64,000 nt of DNA from Reclinomonas americana ATCC 50394. Lineage: Eukaryota; Jakobida; Jakobea; Jakobida. The stretch lies in the NCBI GenBank assembly GCA_048213135.1, contig PS015009.1:124001-188000 (forward strand). Reading direction: 5' to 3'. The position numbers and the translations under genes are program-made. Positions 44,781 through 53,276 of this stretch are shown here, piece after piece (positions within the stretch are counted from its first letter, which is position 1; every line of letters begins with the position of its first letter). Below the pieces are notes generated by a model. The model had not been told where the DNA came from. It did not search any database and saw only the letters and a program-made list of their open reading frames with translations.

Positions 44781-44804
44781 AAAAAGCCACTCATAAAGAG
44801 TGGC
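44781..44804 (-). terminator. terminator after the secreted protein gene at 44828
   Basis: On the minus strand GCCACTC and GAGTGGC (7 pairs, 5-base loop) are followed by TTTTTTATTTTATT. Confidence 0.85.
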
Positions 44805-44827
44805 CCCGGTTATGATCATGGCAGTGA

Positions 44828-45349
44828 CTATACTTCTACTTTTATTTTTACAAGTAGTGCGTCGTTATCGGCCCTGGTTATATACATCACCCCTCTTTTA
44901 CCTGATGCTAACTGGAAAATGAGACAGGGGTAATTAATGATGCCGGCATGGTTGTTAGCAATAACTGCGTAAAAAGAAAAGGAATGATTGGTAATGTGAC
45001 CAGCCATTCTTTTCATATCTGCAACCGTTTCGCATTTGTTGAACAGGTCTTTATCCCAACTGATCGGAGCGATTCCGGTTTGAGTTCCCTGCAAATTTTC
45101 CGGCACAACAGAAGCCTTATTGCTCATGTTGTAAAATTCTTTGATCGTATCACGGCCATCCACCCTGAGCGAATATAAAAAGTCAAGGGCCTGCTTAACA
45201 CCCTGCGCATTTGCTTCTGTATACACTTGTTTATCCCCTATACTTACATAGCCCTGCACAGGCAGGGTAAGAGAAAAACTGGCGAGCTTTTGTGCTTTGA
45301 CTGTATACAAACAGGAGAAGACAAGCACGGAAAGGAATAATTTTTTCAT
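44828..45349 (-). CDS. secreted protein of unknown function
   Basis: 173 residues with a signal peptide (LFLSVLVFSCLYTVKAQ). The rest is a single globular domain containing NHAGIINYPCLIFQLASGKRGVMYI near the end and DADNDALLVKIKVEV. I do not recognise the family. GTATAC hexamers occur before and after the start codon, but no repressor gene is nearby. Confidence 0.6.
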   Translation of the reverse strand: MKKLFLSVLVFSCLYTVKAQKLASFSLTLPVQGYVSIGDKQVYTEANAQGVKQALDFLYSLRVDGRDTIKEFYNMSNKASVVPENLQGTQTGIAPISWDKDLFNKCETVADMKRMAGHITNHSFSFYAVIANNHAGIINYPCLIFQLASGKRGVMYITRADNDALLVKIKVEV

Positions 45350-45598
45350 GATCGTTTTTTTTGAAGTTAGTCGAATGCCTCAAAATTGTATACATACAAG
45401 TGCAACATCAATTTTTTTTTAAACGAACTGCAGTCTTTACTATTTAAAATGTGCTTTATCCTGCCTGAATTGCGCTTCAATTTTTATCATCGCCGGCTGG
45501 CAAATGAGCTGTTGTAAGTTCGATATTTGTATACCTGAAAGTATACAGCCTCCCATCACGGTTAATACGTACAAGATGCGGCAAGCTATTCAGCAGTA
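45350..45598. other. AT-rich intergenic region with several GTATAC palindromes
   Basis: Contains TTGTATACATACAA at 45386-45399 and TGTATAC-N6-GTATACA at 45528-45547. No convincing gene; a frame between 45477 and 45689 on the minus strand has a poor sequence and overlaps the globin. Confidence 0.4.
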
Positions 45599-46018
45599 TT
45601 ATGTTGCCGGTATTGAGGAGGCATTGATCATTGTTGCAGACAATGTAGCATAACATTCCATCCATGCACCTCTTGTTTCTGTTGTCCAATCCTTACCCAG
45701 CCCCTGCTGCAGGGTCCACAGCAAAGCGACACCCACCCTTTTATAATGCGCTGGTTTTACGCCATAGCTGTTATGACGCCGGGCCATATTAATGATCTCT
45801 TCATTCAATTCATCAAGACGGTCGAGTCTTCCTACGATGGTGTTCAGCATATGCACCAGTTTCCTGTATTGGTCATCCATATTTTCAGGAAACATATTGC
45901 GGAGCGAAGCTGTATCTGAAAATAATTTGCTGTAAAAAAGGTCGCCAACTACTGCGGGGTCGATCAGCCGGATCATCCGCCAGGATCTTTTGATCAAATG
46001 TATCTGTTCACTGGTCAT
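45599..46018 (-). CDS. single-domain globin
   Basis: 139 residues with the globin pattern of flavohaemoglobin-type heads: N-terminal IKRSWRMIRLIDPAVVGDLFYSKLFSD, LRNMFPENMDDQYRKLVHMLN, and the proximal haem ligand region with His in KPAHYKRVGVALLWTLQQGLG. No FAD reductase domain follows, so it is a standalone globin for oxygen or nitric oxide chemistry. 90 bases downstream of the LytTR regulator on the same strand; possibly the last gene of that operon. Confidence 0.82.
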   Translation of the reverse strand: MTSEQIHLIKRSWRMIRLIDPAVVGDLFYSKLFSDTASLRNMFPENMDDQYRKLVHMLNTIVGRLDRLDELNEEIINMARRHNSYGVKPAHYKRVGVALLWTLQQGLGKDWTTETRGAWMECYATLSATMINASSIPAT

Positions 46019-46108
46019 ACTTAATATTTAAGCGAAATTGATCCAAACTTTATGACTGTCCGAATATTTCCTTGCGAGCTGTTTAAAAACTAACCCGAAC
46101 TGCCGAAA

Positions 46109-46879
46109 TCAGCGATCCATCCATTTTTTAAACTCCGGGCTTTTGAGCCGACTCATATCAATTTCCAATTTCTGGTTAGGCTCTTTCAACTTTATGATCA
46201 GTTTTGAATTTTCTACCGGCTTAACGGTTTGTATCGCATCAATATTAATAATGAACTGGCGGTTGGCGCGGTAGAACTGTTTGGGATCAAGCAGTTCTTC
46301 CACTTCTTCTAATGTAACAAAATCGATCATGTACCGTTCACCGGTAAACAGGTAGATATAGTTGAGTATTTCTTTGCTGAAACAGGCAATATCTTTTGTA
46401 TTGACCGGCATCCATTGGTTGCGGATACTGACAATAAATTTCTCTTTGTATTTTGATCCGGCCGATGGATTTGCCAGTGACCTGATGAGTGCAGCCATAT
46501 CGGGTGGGGCTTCTGTTGTGGCGCCATTGATCTTCCTGCATTTATCGATGGCGGTCGCCAGCTCGGCTTCCTTTACAGGTTTGAGCAAATAATCAACACC
46601 ATTCACTTTAAATGCCCTGATCGCATATTCATCATATGCAGTAATAAAAATCACAGGACATTTCAATTCAAAATCATTGAAGAGATCGAAACTAACACCG
46701 TCACTCAACTGTATATCCATAAATAGTAAATCCGGTTCTGCATTTTCTGCGAACCATCGTCTTGCAGTTTTAAGGCTGGGCAACATGGTCTGTATATCTA
46801 CATCTACAGCCACTTTAGCGATCTTATTTTTCAATGCATTGGCGATGATCTCTTCATCTTCGATAATTATTGCTTTCAT
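46109..46879 (-). CDS. LytTR-type response regulator
   Basis: 256 residues: receiver domain 1-125 with phospho-acceptor Asp55 (LFMDIQLSDG), then a LytTR DNA-binding domain about 150-256 (DIACFSKEILNYIYLFTGERYMI, FYRANRQFIINIDAIQ, PEFKKWM). Acts as transcription factor for the neighbouring sensor, whose gene ends 10 bases upstream. Confidence 0.93.
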   Translation of the reverse strand: MKAIIIEDEEIIANALKNKIAKVAVDVDIQTMLPSLKTARRWFAENAEPDLLFMDIQLSDGVSFDLFNDFELKCPVIFITAYDEYAIRAFKVNGVDYLLKPVKEAELATAIDKCRKINGATTEAPPDMAALIRSLANPSAGSKYKEKFIVSIRNQWMPVNTKDIACFSKEILNYIYLFTGERYMIDFVTLEEVEELLDPKQFYRANRQFIINIDAIQTVKPVENSKLIIKLKEPNQKLEIDMSRLKSPEFKKWMDR

Positions 46880-46889
46880 ATTCGGTTGT

Positions 46890-49800
46890 TTATACTAATG
46901 GTATCTGTATTTCAAAATGCCGATTATCTTCTTTTATAATAACGGGCAGATCGCTCAGGTATCTGTACAACGACCTGAACTGGTCCAATCCCTTCCTGTT
47001 GGATGTTTCCACTACGTTTTTCTTTTGCAGGTTATTCCTTACTACCAGGTAATCGCCGCTGATAAAAATATCTATCTGTAACGGCGAGCCGCTATCAATG
47101 ATATTGTGCTTGATGGCATTTTCTATCATATTCTGCAGGGTAACAGGGGCCATTTTATAATGCAGATAATCTTCCGGCACACTGATATTGACGAGCAAGC
47201 CTTTTTTAAAACGTGTTTGTTGCAAATTGATATACAGTTTTACAAATTCCAGTTCGTCCTTTAATGATACGGTCTCATTATCCCCGTTCTTTAAAATGTA
47301 TCGGTAGATCCCCGACATCTGTTCGAGAAAATTACCGGCTACCTGCTGATCTGTTTCTATAAGCCCCGACAACGAGGTAAGTGAATTGAACAGGAAATGC
47401 GGATTGAGTTGTTGCTTAAGGCTGTCGTACATCACTATTGTTTTCTCTTTTTCCAACTGTTGTGCCTTGGTTTGCAGCATGAGTATCTGCTTTTGCTTAT
47501 TGAGGCGGAAACGATAGAAAAAGAAGAGTGCGGCAACCAGGCATGCAGCTATGATGAGCCAAAACCACCATGCTTTGTAAAAAGGCGTACCGATAACGAT
47601 CTTAATTACCCGCTCCGGTGTTTGCCAGCTTTTATCGTTAGCCACAATTTTTACCCTGAAGCTGTATTTACCGGGTTGCAGGTTATTGTACAGGGCTGTT
47701 GCGGCGTTATTTGCAGTTACCCACTCTTTATCGAATCCATCAAGTTTGTATTCGAACCGGTAAGGAAACACAAAGGCATTGACCAGGGATCCAAAACTAA
47801 ATTCAAGGGAATTCTGATCGGGCTCAAGACGGAGTGACGTTTCACCGGAGATCAGTTTCTCGTTGCCCGAGATCATGATCTTACTTATAGCAGGGGCTGT
47901 GAGTACAGGTTTAAGGTTCATCCGATCGGGCATGAATTGAACAATATCATTCCGAAGGGTAGAAAGGATAACGCCACTGCTGTCCGTTAAAATCACATTA
48001 TTGTAATCGATCGAGTTCTCATACACCGGCAGGTTAAAATTGGTAACACTTTTTCTAGCGGGGTCAAAAACCGAAAATTTATTGGCAGCGGCTATCCATA
48101 CGCGGCCTTTTTTATCAAGTGTTACTTGTCGCACCATACTTGTTATACCACTTCCCTGGTCATACAATTTCATTTCCTGCGTGGCAATGGAATACTGGTA
48201 AAGACCTACACCGGCGCCAGCCATCCACAGGTTACCACCCGCATCGGCCAGGATCGAAGTAAGATAGCCGGCCAGTTCTTTTGGTTTATTCCTGATATAA
48301 TAATGCGTGATGACTTCATTAGCCGGAGTGATGTATGCCAGCCAGCCAAATGCCGGCACAAACCATGGCGTACCTTTTTTATCAAATGTGATCCTGCTAT
48401 AACTTACCCGCTGACCATCGGAAAAAACAGTTACCGGTGCTTTGAGGAGTACCGCTTTATCGTTGCGTTTATCCCATTTTATGTAGCCACTATCGGATGT
48501 GAACCACACTTCATCGCCATGCGCTACAAAATAAGTATAACGGAGTGCCGGTAAGCCATTGAATGTTTTTTCAAATGCTGTCATTTTCCTGCTGACCCTG
48601 TCGATGCGCCATACGCCGGTATGGGTACAGGCGTAGGGTTGTCCATCAATAAAATTTATACTGGATACGGGACCAGGTAATTGCCCGCTGCTATTTTTTG
48701 CAGCTTTCGAAAGATCAAAGAAACGGTAACTGCCTGTGTTAGGATTGTACTGCATCACATTGGCATTTTCTTCTGAGGACAGCCACCAGGTCTTATCTAT
48801 CGGGTCTACAGTAAAGGCATCGAGTTTACTGTTATTGAACTCCGGCACTGATGATGTCACCGGCACGATACTGTATACGCTTTTCATATAATTGCACCTG
48901 GCAATACCGCCTGCTGTTGCCAACCATATATTCTTATCCGCATCTTCCCAGGCATCCCAAAAACCGTCTCCCGCAATCGACAATGGATTATCATTTTTAT
49001 ATGCGATGGGGGTGATGACATTTTTCCTGTAATCAATAACTGCCATTTTCCCGTTCCAGGCACTGAACCAGAGCATGTGGTTACTATCTTCAAAAAGTGT
49101 CTGGCCGATCGCACCGGGGATAGCTGCATCAACGTTGATCCTGTATAGTATTGTATGTGTTCCCGGATCAAAGGAAATGATATCCTTTGTGCGGTTATCA
49201 AAGAACCAATAATTGCCCGAAGCAGATACAGACAATGCCGCTACGCCATGATCGGTAAATAAAGTATCAGCAGGTTTATCCGGGTAACCATAGAATTTGC
49301 CTTCAATAGTATTATAGAAACGTATGCCTTTACGTGTAGCAAGCCATAACCCTTTACCCGAAGGATCTTCACGCAACCCATTTTGACGGACAGTAAAAGG
49401 CCCCTCCTTATCGTTGGCAACCGCAGGCGATGGAATGGCTTCGAATATATTTTTTTCCCGGTTTAATTTAAGCAGGTTCAGCGCTGACGTAGCCCAAATT
49501 TGCCCTTTTGCATCACAGATGATGTTATTGATCTGCCTTTCAAAATCCAGTGTTGGCGGAATATAATTTACCAGGCGATCCTGCCCGACCCGGTAACAAA
49601 AGATACCACTTGCCGCACAGCCCCATATATTCCCTTCTTTGTCTTCACAAAGGTCGATAATCTGGCTGTTCACGAAAGCTGTGTTACCGATCCCCGATTT
49701 AAAATTGTAAAAATGGTTACCGTCATACCGGCTAAGTCCATTACCGGTACCCACCCAGATCATGTTCCTGCTGTCTTTTAATATACTGTAACAAAAATTG

Positions 49801-49907
49801 GCACTCAGCCCCTGGCGCTCAGTTACATTATGAAAAATAAAATTGAGCGATTGGGAAAAGCCATTCAGCGATAACAACGTAAATAATATAACCAGGCGTG
49901 TTTTCAA
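46890..49907 (-). CDS. Reg_prop/Y_Y_Y sensor histidine kinase (LytS-type)
   Basis: 1005 residues. Signal peptide, a long two-bladed propeller-like periplasmic region of Reg_prop repeats (about 25-680), a Y_Y_Y domain near 690-755 (FEYKLDGFDKEWVTANN), one membrane span at about 770-795 (KAWWFWLIIAACLVAALFFFY), and a LytS-type His_kinase domain (LKQQLNPHFLFNSLTSLSG). Such hybrid-like sensors in Bacteroidota often detect glycans or envelope cues. The start codon is TTG; no in-frame ATG lies upstream before a stop, and this position begins a good signal peptide. Confidence 0.9.
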   Translation of the reverse strand: MKTRLVILFTLLSLNGFSQSLNFIFHNVTERQGLSANFCYSILKDSRNMIWVGTGNGLSRYDGNHFYNFKSGIGNTAFVNSQIIDLCEDKEGNIWGCAASGIFCYRVGQDRLVNYIPPTLDFERQINNIICDAKGQIWATSALNLLKLNREKNIFEAIPSPAVANDKEGPFTVRQNGLREDPSGKGLWLATRKGIRFYNTIEGKFYGYPDKPADTLFTDHGVAALSVSASGNYWFFDNRTKDIISFDPGTHTILYRINVDAAIPGAIGQTLFEDSNHMLWFSAWNGKMAVIDYRKNVITPIAYKNDNPLSIAGDGFWDAWEDADKNIWLATAGGIARCNYMKSVYSIVPVTSSVPEFNNSKLDAFTVDPIDKTWWLSSEENANVMQYNPNTGSYRFFDLSKAAKNSSGQLPGPVSSINFIDGQPYACTHTGVWRIDRVSRKMTAFEKTFNGLPALRYTYFVAHGDEVWFTSDSGYIKWDKRNDKAVLLKAPVTVFSDGQRVSYSRITFDKKGTPWFVPAFGWLAYITPANEVITHYYIRNKPKELAGYLTSILADAGGNLWMAGAGVGLYQYSIATQEMKLYDQGSGITSMVRQVTLDKKGRVWIAAANKFSVFDPARKSVTNFNLPVYENSIDYNNVILTDSSGVILSTLRNDIVQFMPDRMNLKPVLTAPAISKIMISGNEKLISGETSLRLEPDQNSLEFSFGSLVNAFVFPYRFEYKLDGFDKEWVTANNAATALYNNLQPGKYSFRVKIVANDKSWQTPERVIKIVIGTPFYKAWWFWLIIAACLVAALFFFYRFRLNKQKQILMLQTKAQQLEKEKTIVMYDSLKQQLNPHFLFNSLTSLSGLIETDQQVAGNFLEQMSGIYRYILKNGDNETVSLKDELEFVKLYINLQQTRFKKGLLVNISVPEDYLHYKMAPVTLQNMIENAIKHNIIDSGSPLQIDIFISGDYLVVRNNLQKKNVVETSNRKGLDQFRSLYRYLSDLPVIIKEDNRHFEIQIPLV

Positions 49908-50235
49908 ACAATTGATCTTTCAGTTACAGCAAGCTATAAAAAAGCCCTCTCAATAGCAAGTTTAGCCGGTGAATATGATTAGAAATGAATTGAGGTGTAT
50001 CAAAACCCAAACGAAGTGTAGTCAACTGTACCTGACCCTATATTACACCAAACCCAATACCGGACTGGCTTTACTGGAATTACAGATCGTTTTCTGCCAA
50101 TTCAATTTACGGCAAAGGCATTTCAATTATTCTTTTCAGCATATCGGTTGCATAAATTTTAAACGGCCGGGACACGCATCTACTTTTGGTACATCAAAAT
50201 AAACGCAGGCATCAACTCACTCCAAAATAAAAAAA
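49908..50235. other. 328-base divergent promoter region
   Basis: Separates the sensor gene from the surface-protein operon and must carry both promoters. A candidate plus-strand -7 element lies at 50181. No repeated LytTR-type half-sites could be recognised by eye, and the open frames inside look random. Confidence 0.5.
50181..50188 (+). promoter_or_regulatory. candidate -7 element for the surface-protein operon
   Basis: TACTTTTG, exact TAnnTTTG, 48 bases before the ATG; a TTTT instead of TTTG is found at the -33 distance. Confidence 0.45.
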
Positions 50236-50715
50236 ATGAAAAATAAAAAATTTACACTTAGTGTGCTGCTGTTAAGCTTTGGACTTAGCCTGCAGGCACA
50301 GGAGGTTACGACTGCTACCGGCGGCAATGCTACAGGCAGTACCGGCAATGTTTCTTACACGGTCGGCCAAATCGGCTATACGGTGAATTCAGGTAGTAGC
50401 GGCACTGTAACAGAAGGCGTGCAGCAACCCTATGAGCTTTTTGTGGTTGCAGGCACCGGCAATCCCAATGTCACTGCAGAAATGGCTGTTTATCCAAACC
50501 CCACTACCGGCATGATCATACTCAGTATCAAAAACCAGCCTCTTGCCGGGTTTAGCTTTCAACTATTCGATGGGATGGGAAGAATCGTTGAGCAAAGAAA
50601 GATCACATCCGTTACTGAGATCATCCGCATGCAAAGCTTGCCCGCTTCTGCTTACTTTTTAAAAGTTACCCAGCTTGACCAAATAATCAAAACGTTCAAA
50701 ATCATCAAAAACTAA
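50236..50715 (+). CDS. T9SS type A sorting-domain protein
   Basis: 159 residues: signal peptide (LLLSFGLSLQAQ), a mid-domain rich in Gly/Thr/Ser (ATGGNATGSTGNVSYTVGQIGYT) that resembles the start of the 53277 gene product, and a C-terminal type A sorting domain (VYPNPTTGMIILSI, FQLFDGMGRIVEQ, SAYFLKVTQ). Exported and surface-attached. Five bases before the collagen/C1q gene, so likely co-transcribed. Confidence 0.87.
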   Translation: MKNKKFTLSVLLLSFGLSLQAQEVTTATGGNATGSTGNVSYTVGQIGYTVNSGSSGTVTEGVQQPYELFVVAGTGNPNVTAEMAVYPNPTTGMIILSIKNQPLAGFSFQLFDGMGRIVEQRKITSVTEIIRMQSLPASAYFLKVTQLDQIIKTFKIIKN

Positions 50716-50720
50716 CTAAC

Positions 50721-52286
50721 ATGAAAAATTTAAACAAATTTCTCGTTGCCGTTCTATTAATGGCAGCTGCCTGCAGCACTCAATACGCGAATGCACAGGC
50801 TCCCCAAAAAATGAGTTACCAGGCAGTAATCCGCAACAGCAGCAGTGCGCTGGTCAAATCCTCTGCTGTTGGTATGCGCATCAGTGTACTGCAGGGTACT
50901 GCTTCAGGTACGGTTGTATACGCCGAAACACAAAAGCCTGCCACCAATATCAACGGCCTGGTAAGTATAGAAATTGGCAGCGGCACTGTTATCACCGGAA
51001 CATTTGCAGGTATCAACTGGGGTGCCGGTCCGTACTTTATTAAAACAGAAACCGATCCTGCAGGAGGAACCAATTACAGCATTACAGGCACCAGCCAATT
51101 GATGAGTGTACCTTACGCATTATTTGCAGCAAATAGCCCGGCCGGCCCCATGGGTCCGCAGGGTCCTGCCGGAGCTACCGGTGCCCAGGGGCCAGCAGGT
51201 ATACAGGGACCGGCAGGTGCAACAGGCGCCACAGGTGCAACGGGGAATCAGGGACCGGCGGGGCCACAGGGTGTTCCCGGCCAAGGTGGTGTAACTACTG
51301 CTGGCAATAATATAACGATCACGGGTAGCGGAACGATTGCCAGCCCATACGTGATCAATGCAACAGGTGGCGGCGGAGCAAACTTCACCCTTCCTTATGC
51401 CGGAACGCAAACATCAACCAGTCCTCTTTTCAGCATTACGAACAATACCAGTACCGCCATTGAAGGACAATCGGCCAATGGTACGGGTATATCAGCCAAA
51501 TCGAATACGGGTTATGGTGTATATGCAATTTCTGAAAATGCTGACGGCATTTATGGCGTATCAAACAAGCCGGTGAATGGCGTTGGTGTAAAGGGTGCTT
51601 CCAATACTGCAACAGGCATTGGTGTGTACGGAAGCTCAAATGGAGGTGATGGCGTTAGAGGTTATTCTACAAGCGGTAAAGCGGTATTTGGAAGCGCATT
51701 GACGGGAACTGCTTTGTATGGCTACAGCTATGACGGTTACGGACTTGAAGTAGATGGCAAAGTAAAGATTAGCGGAGCCAATACAACACCCGGCATGGGC
51801 AAGGTACTTACAAGCGATGCCAATGGTAACGCGACCTGGGAAGGAGGAGTAGCTTTTGCTGCCAGTGGTACTAAAAGCGACTGGACATTAATTGGCGCAA
51901 ATGGCAAATGGGTGCAGCACTGGGCTGGCGTGGAGTATGACCTGGGTAATAATTTTGATTTGAACAGCAATACATTTACTGCACCTGTAAGTGGCATCTA
52001 TCATTTTGATGCGCAGGTATGGGTCGGATTACAGGAAGAGGACACCCGGGAATTTGAGATCAGTTTACGCAGAACGAGGAGTGGAAATACCGTTGACCTG
52101 AAACGATCTTTTGTGGTTGGTGGTGTAATAAATGACGCTTACTCTGTTGGCTTTTCTACAGATGTAAAACTGAATGCCGGGGATAAGATCGACCTGTACC
52201 TAACGAACGGCTATAACGATCAGGTTCATATAGATGGCAGAACAACAGGTTGCTGGTTTTCGGGAAGGCTTGTGGTAAGGCAATAA
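50721..52286 (+). CDS. collagen-like surface protein with C1q-like C-terminal domain
   Basis: 521 residues. Signal peptide, then an N-terminal domain 27-138 (MSYQAVIRNSSSALVKS to SVPYALFA) shared with the 54578 gene product. A collagen-like run of 16 Gly-X-Y triplets spans 142-189. A Gly-rich repetitive stretch (about 225-345) of GVYGSSN-like units follows, then a junction VLTSDANGNATW and a C1q/TNF-like jelly-roll about 378-520 (NTFTAPVSGIYHFDAQV, GDKIDLYL, WFSGRLVVRQ). Probably a trimeric surface adhesin. No T9SS sorting domain is seen; export route unclear. Confidence 0.85.
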   Translation: MKNLNKFLVAVLLMAAACSTQYANAQAPQKMSYQAVIRNSSSALVKSSAVGMRISVLQGTASGTVVYAETQKPATNINGLVSIEIGSGTVITGTFAGINWGAGPYFIKTETDPAGGTNYSITGTSQLMSVPYALFAANSPAGPMGPQGPAGATGAQGPAGIQGPAGATGATGATGNQGPAGPQGVPGQGGVTTAGNNITITGSGTIASPYVINATGGGGANFTLPYAGTQTSTSPLFSITNNTSTAIEGQSANGTGISAKSNTGYGVYAISENADGIYGVSNKPVNGVGVKGASNTATGIGVYGSSNGGDGVRGYSTSGKAVFGSALTGTALYGYSYDGYGLEVDGKVKISGANTTPGMGKVLTSDANGNATWEGGVAFAASGTKSDWTLIGANGKWVQHWAGVEYDLGNNFDLNSNTFTAPVSGIYHFDAQVWVGLQEEDTREFEISLRRTRSGNTVDLKRSFVVGGVINDAYSVGFSTDVKLNAGDKIDLYLTNGYNDQVHIDGRTTGCWFSGRLVVRQ

Positions 52287-52306
52287 ACTATACCTGGTTT
52301 TGATGT

Positions 52307-52333
52307 AATACCGGCCATGTGCCGGTATTTTTG
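52307..52333 (+). terminator. terminator of the collagen/C1q operon
   Basis: AATACCGGC (52307-52315) pairs with GCCGGTATT (52321-52329), followed by TTTTG. Confidence 0.9.
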
Positions 52334-52360
52334 TATGAGATATAGCTGCTTAATATTCCT

Positions 52361-52981
52361 TTACAATTTAACGGAGAATAATGTTTGGCAGATAATCATC
52401 GCCGCCTGCTCTGTCCCTTTCGGCGAGGGGTGAAAAAAGTCTGGTCCGTACCAGGAAAGGTCCTTTGCATCCACCCGTTTTTTCCATGCTTCCCCAACAG
52501 CGCATAATAAAGCACCTGTAACAGTAGCGGCTTCCCGGTAATTTTTGATCACGCCATCGAATGTGTTTATATTGATCAGCGCGGGCCAGACCATAAAAAA
52601 AGCAAGCTGTGTTTTCTTCTTTTCACATATCGCTTTTATCCGGGCACCGTAATCAAGCAGTATTGCTCTTCCGTCCTGCTGCGAGGAAGGCCCCTGCTGA
52701 ACGACCACGAAATCATAGCTGCTGTCTTCAATAAACTGCTGTATTTTCCCGTCATTCCAGTAATCTTCCAGCGCATAGTCGGGGTAAGCGACCATATCCG
52801 CTTTGATCTTTATTCCCTTTTCTTTTCCAATCCGGACTACCTGTTGAGGCAGGTCATTATAATAGGTAAGGCTGTTGCCGATGAACAGTATTTTCCGTGT
52901 TGAGTCACCCGTACCCGCAGCCCGGCCGGGCAGAGCAAAGCAGAGGGTAAGCAGGCAACAAAGTGTAACAGCGATCTTCAT
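52361..52981 (-). CDS. SGNH/GDSL-type hydrolase, secreted
   Basis: 206 residues from the ATG at 52981 (signal peptide IAVTLCCLLTLCFALPGRAA); an in-frame ATG 84 bases upstream lacks a signal. SGNH blocks: catalytic Ser in FIGNSLTYYND, and Asp/His in DFFHPSPKGTEQAA near the end. Hydrolase of unknown ester substrate, periplasmic. Confidence 0.87.
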   Translation of the reverse strand: MKIAVTLCCLLTLCFALPGRAAGTGDSTRKILFIGNSLTYYNDLPQQVVRIGKEKGIKIKADMVAYPDYALEDYWNDGKIQQFIEDSSYDFVVVQQGPSSQQDGRAILLDYGARIKAICEKKKTQLAFFMVWPALININTFDGVIKNYREAATVTGALLCAVGEAWKKRVDAKDLSWYGPDFFHPSPKGTEQAAMIICQTLFSVKL

Positions 52982-53139
52982 AACAGTCCTTACGTTTGAT
53001 CCGTAAGGGAAGATACTTTTTCCCTTTTTAAGCTGCGCCGGTTTTATATGAATGGCGAAAGCCAAAATAAAAAATACGACTCATTGCTATTGGCTGTTCT
53101 GCGATGTCCCTAAAACAGTATTCCATATTAGATCAATAA

Positions 53140-53170
53140 GGTTTCACGCAAAGTCCGCAAAGAAGCAAGA
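53140..53170. repeat. intergenic CGCAAAG-type repeat
   Basis: GGTTTCACGCAAAGTCCGCAAAGAAGCAAG; the same kind of CGCAAAG-rich text occurs near 42776. Short dispersed debris of this sort is common in related genomes (from general memory). Confidence 0.4.
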
Positions 53171-53220
53171 ATGTTAAGGCTTGAGCTCTTAATCGTAAAC
53201 AGTTCCATTCTATTCGATAT

Positions 53221-53263
53221 AAAAGGGAAAGCGGCCTGCACAAGGCAGACCGCTTTCCCTTTT
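53221..53263. terminator. bidirectional terminator between convergent or tandem genes
   Basis: AAAAGGGAAAGCGG (53221-53234) pairs with CCGCTTTCCCTTTT (53250-53263). On the minus strand it follows the T9SS protein gene at 53277. Confidence 0.85.
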
Positions 53264-53276
53264 ATTTTTAAACTTC

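Noticed and set aside
45477-45689. 70-codon minus-strand frame downstream of the globin
   Set aside because: Overlaps the globin in another frame, starts poorly and looks random.
49969-50202. 77-codon frame in the divergent intergenic region
   Set aside because: No signal, motif or coding pattern; probably chance.
51144-51287. Repetitive Gly-X-Y DNA as a possible CRISPR-like or phage tail-fibre element
   Set aside because: Period is a codon triplet within an open frame and there is no spacer structure; no phage genes are nearby.
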